Positions 1 to 6,278 of a stretch of 7,005 nucleotides of DNA are shown in pieces. A program made the position numbers and the translations under genes. The notes under the pieces are model-generated. The model searched no databases and had not been told where the DNA came from. It worked only from the letters and a program-made list of their open reading frames with translations. This DNA comes from Candidatus Dormiibacterota bacterium (GTDB lineage: Bacteria; Chloroflexota; Dormibacteria; UBA8260; Bog-877), in assembly GCA_003164475.1 (NCBI GenBank), contig PLTL01000117.1:1-7005 (forward strand), given 5' to 3'. The number at the start of each line of letters is the position of its first letter. The stretch's first letter is position 1.

Positions 1-20
1 GTCATTTCACAGACGGACCA

Positions 21-926
21 CTAGCTGCCGTCCCGGGCAGTCGCAACCCGGCGCCGCCGGGTGGTACCGATCGCCACACCTGCCCCGAGCAGAGCGAGGC
101 CCCCCAGGCCCAGTAGGAGGCCTCCCCCGAAGCCGGACGGTCCGCCCGCCCCGGTCACAGGAACGGGAGTGGTGGAACAGGCCGGCGCGTTGATCGTGTC
201 GTCTATGAGGGTCACTCCACCGGTTCGGGCCAATACCCGCCCGTTCACGGTGACCCCAGAGCCTAGCGTGATCGAGGTCAACGCCATGACGGTCCCCACG
301 AACGTAGGGCCGTTCAGGGTCGCCGAGCTACCCACCTGCCAGAACACGTTGCAAGCCGAGGCCCCACCGATCAGGCTAACCGTGCTGCTCGTCCCGGTGA
401 TCAGGGTGGCTCCCGTTTGGAAGATGAACACCGCGTTGGGATCGCCGCCCCCGTTCAGGGTGAGCGCGCCGTTCAGACCCAGCGCTCCATCTGAGCTCGT
501 GCCGTACACCCCCAGGCCCAGGGTGAGCCCGGTGAGGTCGGCGCCCTCCTGGGTCGGCGGACCCTCCCCCGCCGCCTGGGTGTACGCCGTAGTCAGATCG
601 TTTTGGGCCCCCAGCGCAACGCTATCAGCGGCGTAGGTGGTTGATGGAGGCTCGACGATGCCCGGTGGAAAGCCAGTGACGGCCGAACCAGAGTTGACGC
701 CCAAGTCCCCGGAGATGGTCGAGGGGCCCGTGTTGGTGACCGTGGTGCCCGCCAAGACTGCGAAGGGTGTGGCCGTCCCCAGGTTCACCGTGGTCGCTGC
801 CGCCACACTCGCTGCCCCGACGGCCGCCCAGATGGCAACAGCCCCCAGCCCTAGTACCGCCGCATACCAACGGGGCGGGCCGCCTCCCCCACGCGAGGCC
901 GAACAGTGTGGGTGCGAGATGGACAT
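21..926 (-). CDS. Secreted, surface-anchored ice-binding-like protein (DUF3494 family)
   Basis: The 301-residue product has the layout of DUF3494 ice-binding-like adhesins. Residues 1-45 form a signal region: a short Arg-containing N-terminus, a hydrophobic stretch at about 21-44, and a likely cut after the Ala-rich end. Residues 46-250 are the Thr/Ser/Gly/Val-rich beta-helical domain, with family-typical phrases: FAVLAG (55-60), TNTGPSTISGDLGV (64-77), VFIFQ (166-170), VFWQVGSSATL (194-204) and NGRVLARTGGVTL (228-240). The tail has VPVTG (255-259), a Gly/Leu membrane span (about 266-287) and RRRR, resembling an LPXTG-type sorting signal. I chose the ATG at 924-926 because a perfect AGGAGG lies 6 nt upstream; an in-frame ATG 63 nt further upstream would put extra residues before the signal peptide. 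Known members bind ice or act as surface adhesins; ice binding here is unproven, and adhesion is equally possible. The gene is divergent from the regulator at 1118-1840. Confidence 0.88.
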   Translation of the reverse strand: MSISHPHCSASRGGGGPPRWYAAVLGLGAVAIWAAVGAASVAAATTVNLGTATPFAVLAGTTVTNTGPSTISGDLGVNSGSAVTGFPPGIVEPPSTTYAADSVALGAQNDLTTAYTQAAGEGPPTQEGADLTGLTLGLGVYGTSSDGALGLNGALTLNGGGDPNAVFIFQTGATLITGTSSTVSLIGGASACNVFWQVGSSATLNGPTFVGTVMALTSITLGSGVTVNGRVLARTGGVTLIDDTINAPACSTTPVPVTGAGGPSGFGGGLLLGLGGLALLGAGVAIGTTRRRRVATARDGS

Positions 927-932
927 GTGTCG

Positions 933-938
933 CCTCCT
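933..938 (-). promoter_or_regulatory. Ribosome binding site of the ice-binding-like gene
   Basis: The minus strand reads AGGAGG here, a full Shine-Dalgarno match, with 6 nt to the ATG at 926-924. It decides the start codon against the longer open frame that begins at 989. Confidence 0.85.
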
Positions 939-985
939 GGAACGGGGCTCGGCTCGGACCGACCTGCGGATCTCCGCCGCCAGAC

Positions 986-1015
986 TCACTACGAACGTCT
1001 GAACGGCGCTGTCAG
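986..1015 (-). promoter_or_regulatory. Possible promoter of the ice-binding-like gene
   Basis: On the minus strand CTGACA (1015-1010) is followed after 18 bp by TAGTGA (991-986). This is a moderate sigma70-type match and would give a leader of roughly 50 nt before the ATG. The spacer contains a direct repeat, CGTTC-AGA-CGTTC (1005-993), which would suit binding of a regulator. The -10 match is imperfect, so this is only a candidate. Confidence 0.35.
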
Positions 1016-1032
1016 TCCGCTACCGTTCCGTT
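993..1032. promoter_or_regulatory. Cluster of GAACG/CGTTC words in the divergent promoter region
   Basis: GAACG occurs at 993-997 and 1001-1005. GAACGG (1001-1006) is matched by the inverted CCGTTC (1023-1028) with a 16 bp gap, and a second CCGTT follows at 1028-1032. Further copies lie at 940-944 (GAACG) and 1063-1067 (CGTTC). The arrangement lies between a regulator and its divergent neighbour, so operator use is conceivable. The word also occurs inside the adjacent gene (near 162 and 300), and it does not resemble the classic TGTGA or TTGAT half-sites of Crp and Fnr. Confidence 0.25.
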
Positions 1033-1117
1033 GTTGTTGCGACCTAGTAACCATCCCGGGTTCGTTCTAGACTGGGGCTGGTTCACCGACCGACGCCAGA
1101 CTTGCTTGGGCGAGTGC

Positions 1118-1840
1118 TTGGAAGCTACTCGGAGCGGCACCGACGGGCACGAAAACCGTCTCCTTTCTCTGCTTCCCACCGCCGATAGGGACAGACTCCT
1201 ATCGAAGCTGGCCCTTGTCTTCCTCAATGTCAAGACGGTGCTCTTCGAGCCTGGCCAGGTAGTCGATACCGTCTACTTTCCGCTGGACGGCGTGATCGCG
1301 CTGGTCACACCACTTGAGGACGGGGCCATAGTCGAGGTGGCCACGGTGGGCAACGAGGGCGTCGTCGGTGTCCCTGCGGCCCTCGGTGGCAGCCTGGCGG
1401 TCCGCGCCATCTCTCAGGTCGCGGGGCGATGCCTGACCCTTGAGACTGGAGCGTTCGTGAACGAACTGACGGGTGGGGGCCCGCTCGTCCGGATCGTGGA
1501 GAGCTACGTGCAGGCCCTGTTCGGGCAGATCGCCCGGGCTGCCGCGTGCAACCGGCTTCATACCAACGAGGAACGTCTCAGCCGGTGGCTTCTGATGAGC
1601 CACGACCGTGTGGGCACCGACCGGTTCGGGATCACCCAGGAGTTCCTCGCTCAGATGCTCGGCTCGCGCCGGGCGACAGTGACTCTTTCCGTGGGCATGC
1701 TTCAGAAGGCTGGCTTTATCAAGTACCACCGGGGTCATGTGGAAATCGTTGACCGCCAAGGCCTGGAGAGTGTCGCCTGCGAGTGCTACGGGGTCATCCG
1801 GTGTGAGCTGGATCGCGTCACAGCTTCCGGGCCTCGATGA
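1118..1840 (+). CDS. Crp/Fnr-family transcriptional regulator
   Basis: A transcription factor of about 240 residues with an N-terminal cyclic-nucleotide-binding-like beta-roll and a C-terminal winged helix. The N-terminal part (about 13-110) has NRLLSLLP, VLFEPGQ (41-47) and VYFPLDGVIALVT (52-64), the usual pattern of Crp/Fnr proteins whose ligand is unknown. The classic cAMP pocket sequence of CRP is not recognisable, and there is no N-terminal Fnr-type cysteine cluster. The dimerisation helix is at about 123-160 (RLHTNEERLSRWLLMSHDR). The HTH is at about 170-200: ITQEFLAQMLGSRRATVT followed by LQKAGFIKYHRG. The C-terminal CECYGV (221-226) is common in this subgroup. The start is uncertain: the frame has no ATG or GTG near the domain edge, so TTG at 1118 is chosen, with TTG at 1106 as the alternative. 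Divergence from the ice-binding-like gene suggests control of that gene or of itself. Confidence 0.85.
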   Translation: MEATRSGTDGHENRLLSLLPTADRDRLLSKLALVFLNVKTVLFEPGQVVDTVYFPLDGVIALVTPLEDGAIVEVATVGNEGVVGVPAALGGSLAVRAISQVAGRCLTLETGAFVNELTGGGPLVRIVESYVQALFGQIARAAACNRLHTNEERLSRWLLMSHDRVGTDRFGITQEFLAQMLGSRRATVTLSVGMLQKAGFIKYHRGHVEIVDRQGLESVACECYGVIRCELDRVTASGPR

Positions 1841-2384
1841 CTTCGCGGGGACGCAACCGTCACTCCAGCGAGTTCCTTACTGGCTAGGCTTCGCTGCACC
1901 AGGGCCCCCTTTGGGTCGGGCCGGCAGGGGACTGCTCCGATAAGGGCAGGAAGTAGCCCCAGGGGCCGTCGGTTGGCAGCTTGGGTGGTCGGTGTAGGTC
2001 CGGCAAGAGGGGTCGGGACGGGCACGGCTCGGGCCCAGGCATGTCCTGGAGCCGGACGGGGGCCAGCCGGCGGGAGCTCGGGCCCCGGCAACGGTCGCTA
2101 GCACTTGACTCGGGACTGTAGGGTCGAGAGGTCGTGACGTCCAGGCTGAAGCAGGCCTGGGTCGCTCGGTCCGGGTCGCTAGGATCAATCTGGACGTCTA
2201 CACCGACGCTAGGCGAGGGGGCGCTAAAGGCAGATTCAAGGGATCGGCGTCAGTAGGCGTTGAGTAGCGAGATGGATAGTTAGGCTCTGCTATCGATCTC
2301 AACGGATAGGGTCAGGCTAGAGCCACTGACACCTGGGAAGTAATTGGGCGGGGCCACGCAGCGCCCCCGGCAAGGAGCTGTTGG
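1841..2384. other. Non-coding interval of about 540 bp
   Basis: I see no supported gene here. The short minus-strand frames over it have low-complexity Pro/Arg/Ser compositions typical of GC-rich shadows. The stretch contains small repeats: GGTCGCT three times (2093-2099, 2160-2166, 2174-2180), two of these extending to GGTCGCTAG, and GCTCGGGCCC twice (2027-2036, 2076-2085). An imperfect hairpin lies at 2311-2330, where GTCAGGCT pairs with AGCC-AC-TGAC leaving a 2-nt bulge, about 55 nt upstream of the next gene. No convincing promoter or terminator stands out. Confidence 0.5.
2372..2377 (+). promoter_or_regulatory. Ribosome binding site of the fusion gene
   Basis: AAGGAG lies 7 nt before the ATG at 2385, a strong Shine-Dalgarno match at ideal spacing. 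It supports translation from the first residue of the luciferase-like domain. Confidence 0.85.
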
Positions 2385-4367
2385 ATGGCATCGCTGGCCC
2401 GACCGGTCGGATTGGGGCTCGCCTCCCATGGTGGCCTTCGCGATGCCGTCCGCTTTGCCGGGCGCGCCGACGCCGCCGGCCTGGACTCGGTGTGGTTCCA
2501 CGAGTCCTACTTCGAGCGCGACGCGATGACCTTTGCCTCGGTCGCGGCAGCCGAGGTGACCCGGGCCAAGCTGGGACTGGGCGCGATCAACCCCAGCACC
2601 CGCCACCCAGTGCTGATCGCCATGAGCGTCAGCGCCCTTGACGACCTCGCCCCCGGGCGGGTGCTCCTGGCGCTGGGCACGGGCCTGCCGCTGCGCCTGG
2701 CCCAGATGGGGATCCCCTACCAGCCGGACGAGGCGATCGCTCACGTCGAGCGGACCATCGCCGAGCTGCGCCAGCTCTGGCGCGGGGAGCGGCTCCCTGC
2801 CGGTGCGCCCGGCATCCCGGAGCTGGAGCCGATGTTCCCCCCGCCCCACCGGGTCCCAATCTGGGTGGCGGGCTATCGGCGCGCCTTCCACGAGCTCGCC
2901 GGTCGGGTGGCTGACGGCTACCTCGCGCGGCCGGCCGAGCCGGTCCAGGCGGTGGCGCGGGCGGTGGGCCGGATCGAGGCCGCCGCCGGGGCCGCGGGTC
3001 GGCCGGCCGGCTCGGTGGAGGTGGGCGGATATCTCCTCTCCCTGGTCGACTCGAGCCGGCGGGCGGCGCTGGACCGCGCCAAGCGCGAGCCCTTCGTGAT
3101 CTACATGCTGGCGGTGCAGTCGGACGCCACCATGCGCCAGGCCGGTCTCGACCCCGCCATCCGCCAAGCCGTGGCCGCAGCCTGGCGGGCCGAGGACTAC
3201 CACCGGGCAGCGGAGCTGATACCCGACGACGTGGTGGACGCATTTCTGCTCTGCGGCACCCGCGAGGACGTCGCCGCCGGGGCGGAGCGGTTCCGCGAGG
3301 CCGGGATGACCCTCCCCATCCTGCAGCCGGTGCTGCAGGAGACGGAGCAGGTGGCGGCGGTGGTGGAGGCGGCCGTGCTCTACGGGTCCGCCAATACCGC
3401 GGCGCCGGCCTGGGGGACCAAGCCTCGTGACCATGCGGCCGACAGCGGCGTGGGCCTGGCACGGCGGGCAAGGGGATGGATGGAGATCATCCGACCCTTC
3501 AGCCTCACCGCCTCGGTGGTCCCGGTCTCGGCTGCCGGCGCACTCGCCGCGGCCGCCCATCGCTTCTCCTGGCCCCTGTTCCTGATGGCGCTGGCGGCGG
3601 GCGTGCTGCTCCAGGTGGGGACCAACGTGACCAACGAGATCTATGACGTTCGCAGGGGGCTGGACGAGATCACTACTCCCAATGCCAGCCAGGCCCTGGT
3701 GACCGGTCGAGTGCACGAGCGGGCGGCCTTCCTCCTGTCCGGGCTGGCCTTCGCCGCCGTGGCCGTGATCGGAGCGGCGTTGATCGTCATCCGGGGCTGG
3801 CCTGTGGCGGTGATCGGGATCGTGGGCCTCATCGGCGGGTGGGGCTACACCGCCCCGCCCCTCCAGTACAAGTACCGGGCGGCCGGGCTGCCTCTGGTCT
3901 TCCTCCTGATGGGACCGCTGATGGTCCTGGGAGGCTACTTCGCAGTGACCGGTCGCCTCTCGGTCGCCGCCGCCGTGGCCAGCCTCCCGATCGGGATGCT
4001 GGTCGCCGCCATCCTCCAGGGGAACGAGTGGCGCGACATCGCCGACGACGCCCGGGCGGGGATCAGCACCATCTCGATCAAGGCCGGACGCCGGGTGGCC
4101 CACAGCCTGTATGTGGCCCTGCTGGTGGGGGCCTTCCTGACCCTGGCGGTGGCGGTGGCGGTGGGACTGCTGCCCCGACTCAGCCTGCTGGCGCTGCTGT
4201 CCCTGCCGCTCCTGGTGAGGGCGCTCAGAGCCTCGGAGTTGGGCGCCTCGGGGCAGCAGCGATCGATCGCCATGATCGACCTGCAGACTGCCCAGCTCCA
4301 CGCCAGCTTCGGGCTGCTCATGGTAGCCGGGATCGCCATCAGCGCCGCCTGGCACCCGGGCGGCTGA
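2385..4367 (+). CDS. Fusion of F420-dependent luciferase-like oxidoreductase and UbiA/MenA-type prenyltransferase
   Basis: One uninterrupted frame of 660 residues. Residues 1-333 form a luciferase-like (beta/alpha)8 barrel of the F420-dependent, methylene-H4MPT-reductase-like group, with GLDSVWFHESY (32-42), LGAINPSTRHP (65-75) and LDDLAPGRVLLALGTG (85-100). Residues 334-365 are a hydrophilic linker. Residues 366-660 are a complete multi-span UbiA-family enzyme. It starts with MEIIRPFSLTASVVP and has the first Asp motif NEIYDVRRGLD (417-427), YTAPPLQYKYR (488-498), FLLMGPLMVLGGYF (506-519) and the second Asp motif NEWRDIADD (547-555). The motifs are closest to MenA, which prenylates 1,4-dihydroxy-2-naphthoate in menaquinone synthesis at the membrane. 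The catalytic Asp motifs are intact, so prenyl transfer is likely; the aromatic acceptor and the flavoprotein substrate are unknown. The fusion could couple reduction and prenylation of one lipid. An in-frame ATG at 3480 could also give the membrane half alone. Confidence 0.88.
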   Translation: MASLARPVGLGLASHGGLRDAVRFAGRADAAGLDSVWFHESYFERDAMTFASVAAAEVTRAKLGLGAINPSTRHPVLIAMSVSALDDLAPGRVLLALGTGLPLRLAQMGIPYQPDEAIAHVERTIAELRQLWRGERLPAGAPGIPELEPMFPPPHRVPIWVAGYRRAFHELAGRVADGYLARPAEPVQAVARAVGRIEAAAGAAGRPAGSVEVGGYLLSLVDSSRRAALDRAKREPFVIYMLAVQSDATMRQAGLDPAIRQAVAAAWRAEDYHRAAELIPDDVVDAFLLCGTREDVAAGAERFREAGMTLPILQPVLQETEQVAAVVEAAVLYGSANTAAPAWGTKPRDHAADSGVGLARRARGWMEIIRPFSLTASVVPVSAAGALAAAAHRFSWPLFLMALAAGVLLQVGTNVTNEIYDVRRGLDEITTPNASQALVTGRVHERAAFLLSGLAFAAVAVIGAALIVIRGWPVAVIGIVGLIGGWGYTAPPLQYKYRAAGLPLVFLLMGPLMVLGGYFAVTGRLSVAAAVASLPIGMLVAAILQGNEWRDIADDARAGISTISIKAGRRVAHSLYVALLVGAFLTLAVAVAVGLLPRLSLLALLSLPLLVRALRASELGASGQQRSIAMIDLQTAQLHASFGLLMVAGIAISAAWHPGG

Positions 4368-4411
4368 ACAGGGCGACGGTGGGACCTCGGAGTCGTTTGC
4401 GGCCACCCCTG

Positions 4412-5014
4412 ATGGCAGCGACCACAGTTCTCGCTTATGCCGCCTTCGCGGCCACCTTCCGCGGTCCCCGGCCCCGTTTCTGGCAGCGGATGACCGCCAC
4501 CGCGATGACCCTGGGGTCCACCGCGGTCCTGCTCGACCCTGAATTGCGTTCCGGCCGTCCCCGCCAGCGTGACCTGGTGCTGGGCGCGGCCATCGCAGCC
4601 GGGCTCTACGGCGCCTTCGCGCTCGGCGATCGCGCGGCCCGGGTCGTGATGCCCTCCGGGGCCGAAGACATCGCGCAGATCTACGAGCTCCGTCAGCTTC
4701 GGCCCCGGGCCGAGCTGGCGCTGCGCCTGGCCCTGGTGATCGCACCCGCCGAGGAGCTCTACTGGCGGGGCCTGCTTCAGTCCGAGCTGACCCGCCGATG
4801 CGGGCGCATCCGAGCGGCCGCGATTTCAGCCGCTCTGTACGGTGGCGCCCACATCTGCACCAGAAATCCCACCCTGGTGGGGGCCGCCGCGGTCGCCGGG
4901 GCCGGCTGGTCCGGGCTGGCGGCAGCGGGGGTGCCCATGGCGGCCCTGATCACCAGCCACGCCATTTGGGACGTCTGGATCTTCCTGGTTCGCCCCACCG
5001 ACAGACCGCACTGA
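4412..5014 (+). CDS. CPBP-family intramembrane glutamic protease (CAAX protease-like, Abi/RCE1 fold)
   Basis: A 200-residue membrane protein carrying all three conserved CPBP motifs. APAEELYWRG (111-120) holds the EExxxR glutamate pair E114/E115 and R119. LYGGAH (142-147) supplies H147. SHAIWD (182-187) supplies H183 and D187. Hydrophobic segments lie at about 31-41, 54-72, 102-113, 135-147, 155-181 and 185-193. In eukaryotic RCE1 this fold cleaves prenylated CAAX proteins; bacterial members process or protect against peptides, or have unknown targets. Being next to a prenyltransferase is suggestive, but UbiA prenylates small aromatics, not proteins, so no shared substrate can be claimed. The start is uncertain: ATG at 4412 lies 44 nt after the fusion gene, while in-frame GTG at 4379 would lie 11 nt after it and add 11 residues; neither has a clear ribosome site. 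It is very likely co-transcribed with the fusion gene. Confidence 0.85.
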   Translation: MAATTVLAYAAFAATFRGPRPRFWQRMTATAMTLGSTAVLLDPELRSGRPRQRDLVLGAAIAAGLYGAFALGDRAARVVMPSGAEDIAQIYELRQLRPRAELALRLALVIAPAEELYWRGLLQSELTRRCGRIRAAAISAALYGGAHICTRNPTLVGAAAVAGAGWSGLAAAGVPMAALITSHAIWDVWIFLVRPTDRPH

Positions 5015-5080
5015 GACCCGCAGGCCAGGCCAGCTATTCCATCGACCCGGGGACGGGGGACATCGGTGCTGGCCGAGTGC

Positions 5081-5099
5081 CGGTGGTATCCCACCACCG
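5081..5099. terminator. Hairpin in the convergent intergenic region
   Basis: CGGTGGT and ACCACCG form a perfect 7 bp stem with a 5-nt loop (ATCCC). It lies in the 211 bp gap between the plus-strand protease gene and the minus-strand DUF302 gene, where both transcription units end. No T-run follows on either strand, so it is not a canonical intrinsic terminator, and its role is inferred from position. Confidence 0.35.
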
Positions 5100-5138
5100 C
5101 TGCGCGGGCTACCGCAGACAGCTGGCCAGCAGGCGGAG

Positions 5139-5154
5139 CCGGCGGGCGCGCCGG
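5139..5154. terminator. Second GC-rich hairpin between the converging genes
   Basis: CCGGCG and CGCCGG form a perfect 6 bp stem with a 4-nt loop. It lacks a T-run. Together with the hairpin at 5081-5099 it may slow or stop transcription from either side, but chance is a real possibility in DNA this GC-rich. Confidence 0.25.
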
Positions 5155-5225
5155 TGGGGAAGATCGACCGCCTGACCAGCGGCTGACCCACCCTTGTCCC
5201 GACGTGAGCCTCTATCGCAGCTCCC

Positions 5226-5660
5226 CTACCCCGAGGCGGCAGCACCGAGGTGGGATGTCGCGGTCGTCAGAGCCACCACCACTCTCCGCATCAGTCCCTG
5301 CGCATCCCTGCCGACCTGAGCCAGGACCGGGTTGTCGATGAGCCCCAGCAGCACCACTGGATCCACCAGCTCGACCCGCGTCCCCCCTTCGACCTCGCGA
5401 ACAACGACCTTGCAGGGAAGGAGCAAGCCGACGGTCGGATCCGCCATGACGGCGCGGTGGGCAAGCACTGGGCTGCAGGCGCCAAGGATCCGAAACCCAG
5501 GCATCTCGACTTCGAGTTTGGCGCGCAGCGTCGCCTGCAGGTCGATCTCGGTCACCACGCCAAATCCCTCGGCGCCGAGCGCTTCCCGCACCCATGCCCC
5601 GGTGGTGGCCAGGTCACCGGCTACATCCGCAGTGAACCCCAGAGCGGGGGGCGGAGCCAT
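5226..5660 (-). CDS. DUF302 domain protein
   Basis: A 144-residue protein that is almost entirely one DUF302 domain. The signature phrases are present: GFGVVTEIDLQATLRAKL (32-49), FRILGACSPVLAHRA (56-70) and VGLLLPCKVVVRE (77-89). It ends with the usual VDP...DNP...A...L region and helix (99-132). Cys62 and Cys83 sit at positions where many relatives also have cysteine. There is no signal peptide or membrane span. Biochemical function is unknown; relatives are often found beside rhodanese, TusA/DsrE and thioredoxin-type genes. The start is ATG at 5658-5660, whose A is shared with the stop of the upstream frame (TGATG). It has no clear ribosome site of its own, so translation probably depends on coupling. 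The open frame continues upstream to 6248, but that part is basic and low in family-like sequence and is judged spurious. Confidence 0.85.
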   Translation of the reverse strand: MAPPPALGFTADVAGDLATTGAWVREALGAEGFGVVTEIDLQATLRAKLEVEMPGFRILGACSPVLAHRAVMADPTVGLLLPCKVVVREVEGGTRVELVDPVVLLGLIDNPVLAQVGRDAQGLMRRVVVALTTATSHLGAAASG

Positions 5661-5977
5661 CACGCGCTGACCATTTCGAGCGCCCCATCGATCCCGTCCG
5701 GCCAGGCGGCGACAGTCAGGGCAACCGCCGGGTCGCCCAATCCCCCGCGGCCCTGGAACCTGAGGAGCTCGGGAATGGTCGTCAGTCCGCAGGCTCCGGT
5801 GAGCCCAGACGTCTGGTCTGCGCTCACCCTCAGGCGCGCCAAGCACCCAACTGAGGGGACTCCCGGATCCGCGGCGCCTGCGGTCAACTCGGCGCCCCAA
5901 TTCCCGAACGGTTGTGCCACCGCCCCTGTCCTCGTCGGAGTCACCTCGTCGCCTCCAATGGCCCGCCGCCAGGGCAT
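5660..5977 (-). pseudogene. Thioredoxin-like remnant (C-terminal half)
   Basis: A 105-residue frame whose residues 45-84 resemble the second half of thioredoxin. LARLRVSAD stands where thioredoxins have VAKLNVDEN. TGACGLTTIPELLRFQGRG stands where they have the strand with the cis-proline (here Pro69 in TTIP) and the following LLLF strand and turn. The WCGPC active site is not in this frame. The minus-strand frame just upstream reads WACDRAC then PGGGPLE (near 5990-5945), which could be a decayed, frameshifted active-site segment. The frame begins right after two stop codons (TGA TAG at 5986-5981), and its ATG at 5977 has no good ribosome site. Its TGA overlaps the DUF302 start by one base, which suggests a former operon member. 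It could instead be an unrelated small protein; the thioredoxin reading rests on recognition by eye. Confidence 0.4.
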
Positions 5978-6278
5978 GCCCTATCACACGCCCACCGCCG
6001 CCGATCCCTTGTGCTCCGGCGTCGACCGGCCCAGCGGATCCCGCGTCCAACCGCCTGGCGCAGATCGCCAGTCTCGACCTGGAGACTGCGCTGGCAGGAC
6101 GAGGGCATCGGGCCGACCCCAAACTCACCCGGCCGACCCCCGGATGTAACCGGGATCCCGCTGACGCTTCCCCCGACTGCGTGCGTCGGGGCGCCGCACT
6201 CAAGCCCCGCGGCCGCCGCGGCCGCGACTTGCGCATGAACCAATCCATGAGGGCCTCGGAGAAGCAGGCCGGCGCGGG
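5978..6278 (-). other. Degenerate stretch between the CsoR-like relic and the thioredoxin-like remnant
   Basis: About 300 bp without a gene I can support. Three minus-strand frames are partly open here, from ATG 6248, ATG 6236 and the frame running 6243-5941, but none gives a recognisable domain. One is Arg-rich and another starts with an Ala run. The most economical view is the eroded 5' part of the gene whose 3' end lies at 5660-5977. A short motif, GGTCGGCC, occurs twice on the minus strand within about 30 bp. Confidence 0.4.

Noticed and set aside
767..1117. Upstream extension of the Crp/Fnr frame
   Set aside because: It runs antisense through the start of the ice-binding-like gene and through the divergent promoter region, and has no family similarity.
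1786..2188. Two overlapping minus-strand frames of about 100 codons in the non-coding gap
   Set aside because: Both have Pro/Arg/Ser/Ala-biased composition, no ribosome site and no recognisable fold.
3839..4411. Upstream extension of the CPBP protease frame
   Set aside because: It overlaps the prenyltransferase coding region in another frame and reads as low-complexity Gly/Arg/Pro.
2280..4745. Minus-strand open frame of 821 codons opposite the fusion gene
   Set aside because: It is antisense to two genes with clear family motifs, is rich in Gly/Arg/Pro/His with no recognisable domain, and is a typical shadow frame in GC-rich DNA.
5250..6149. Plus-strand open frame of 299 codons opposite the DUF302 region
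   Set aside because: It is antisense to the DUF302 domain, has shadow-like Pro/Arg/Ser composition and no domain or ribosome site.
5661..6248. N-terminal extension of the DUF302 frame up to ATG 6248
   Set aside because: The extension is Arg-rich and unlike any family, while ATG 5660 sits at the natural domain start and is coupled by TGATG.
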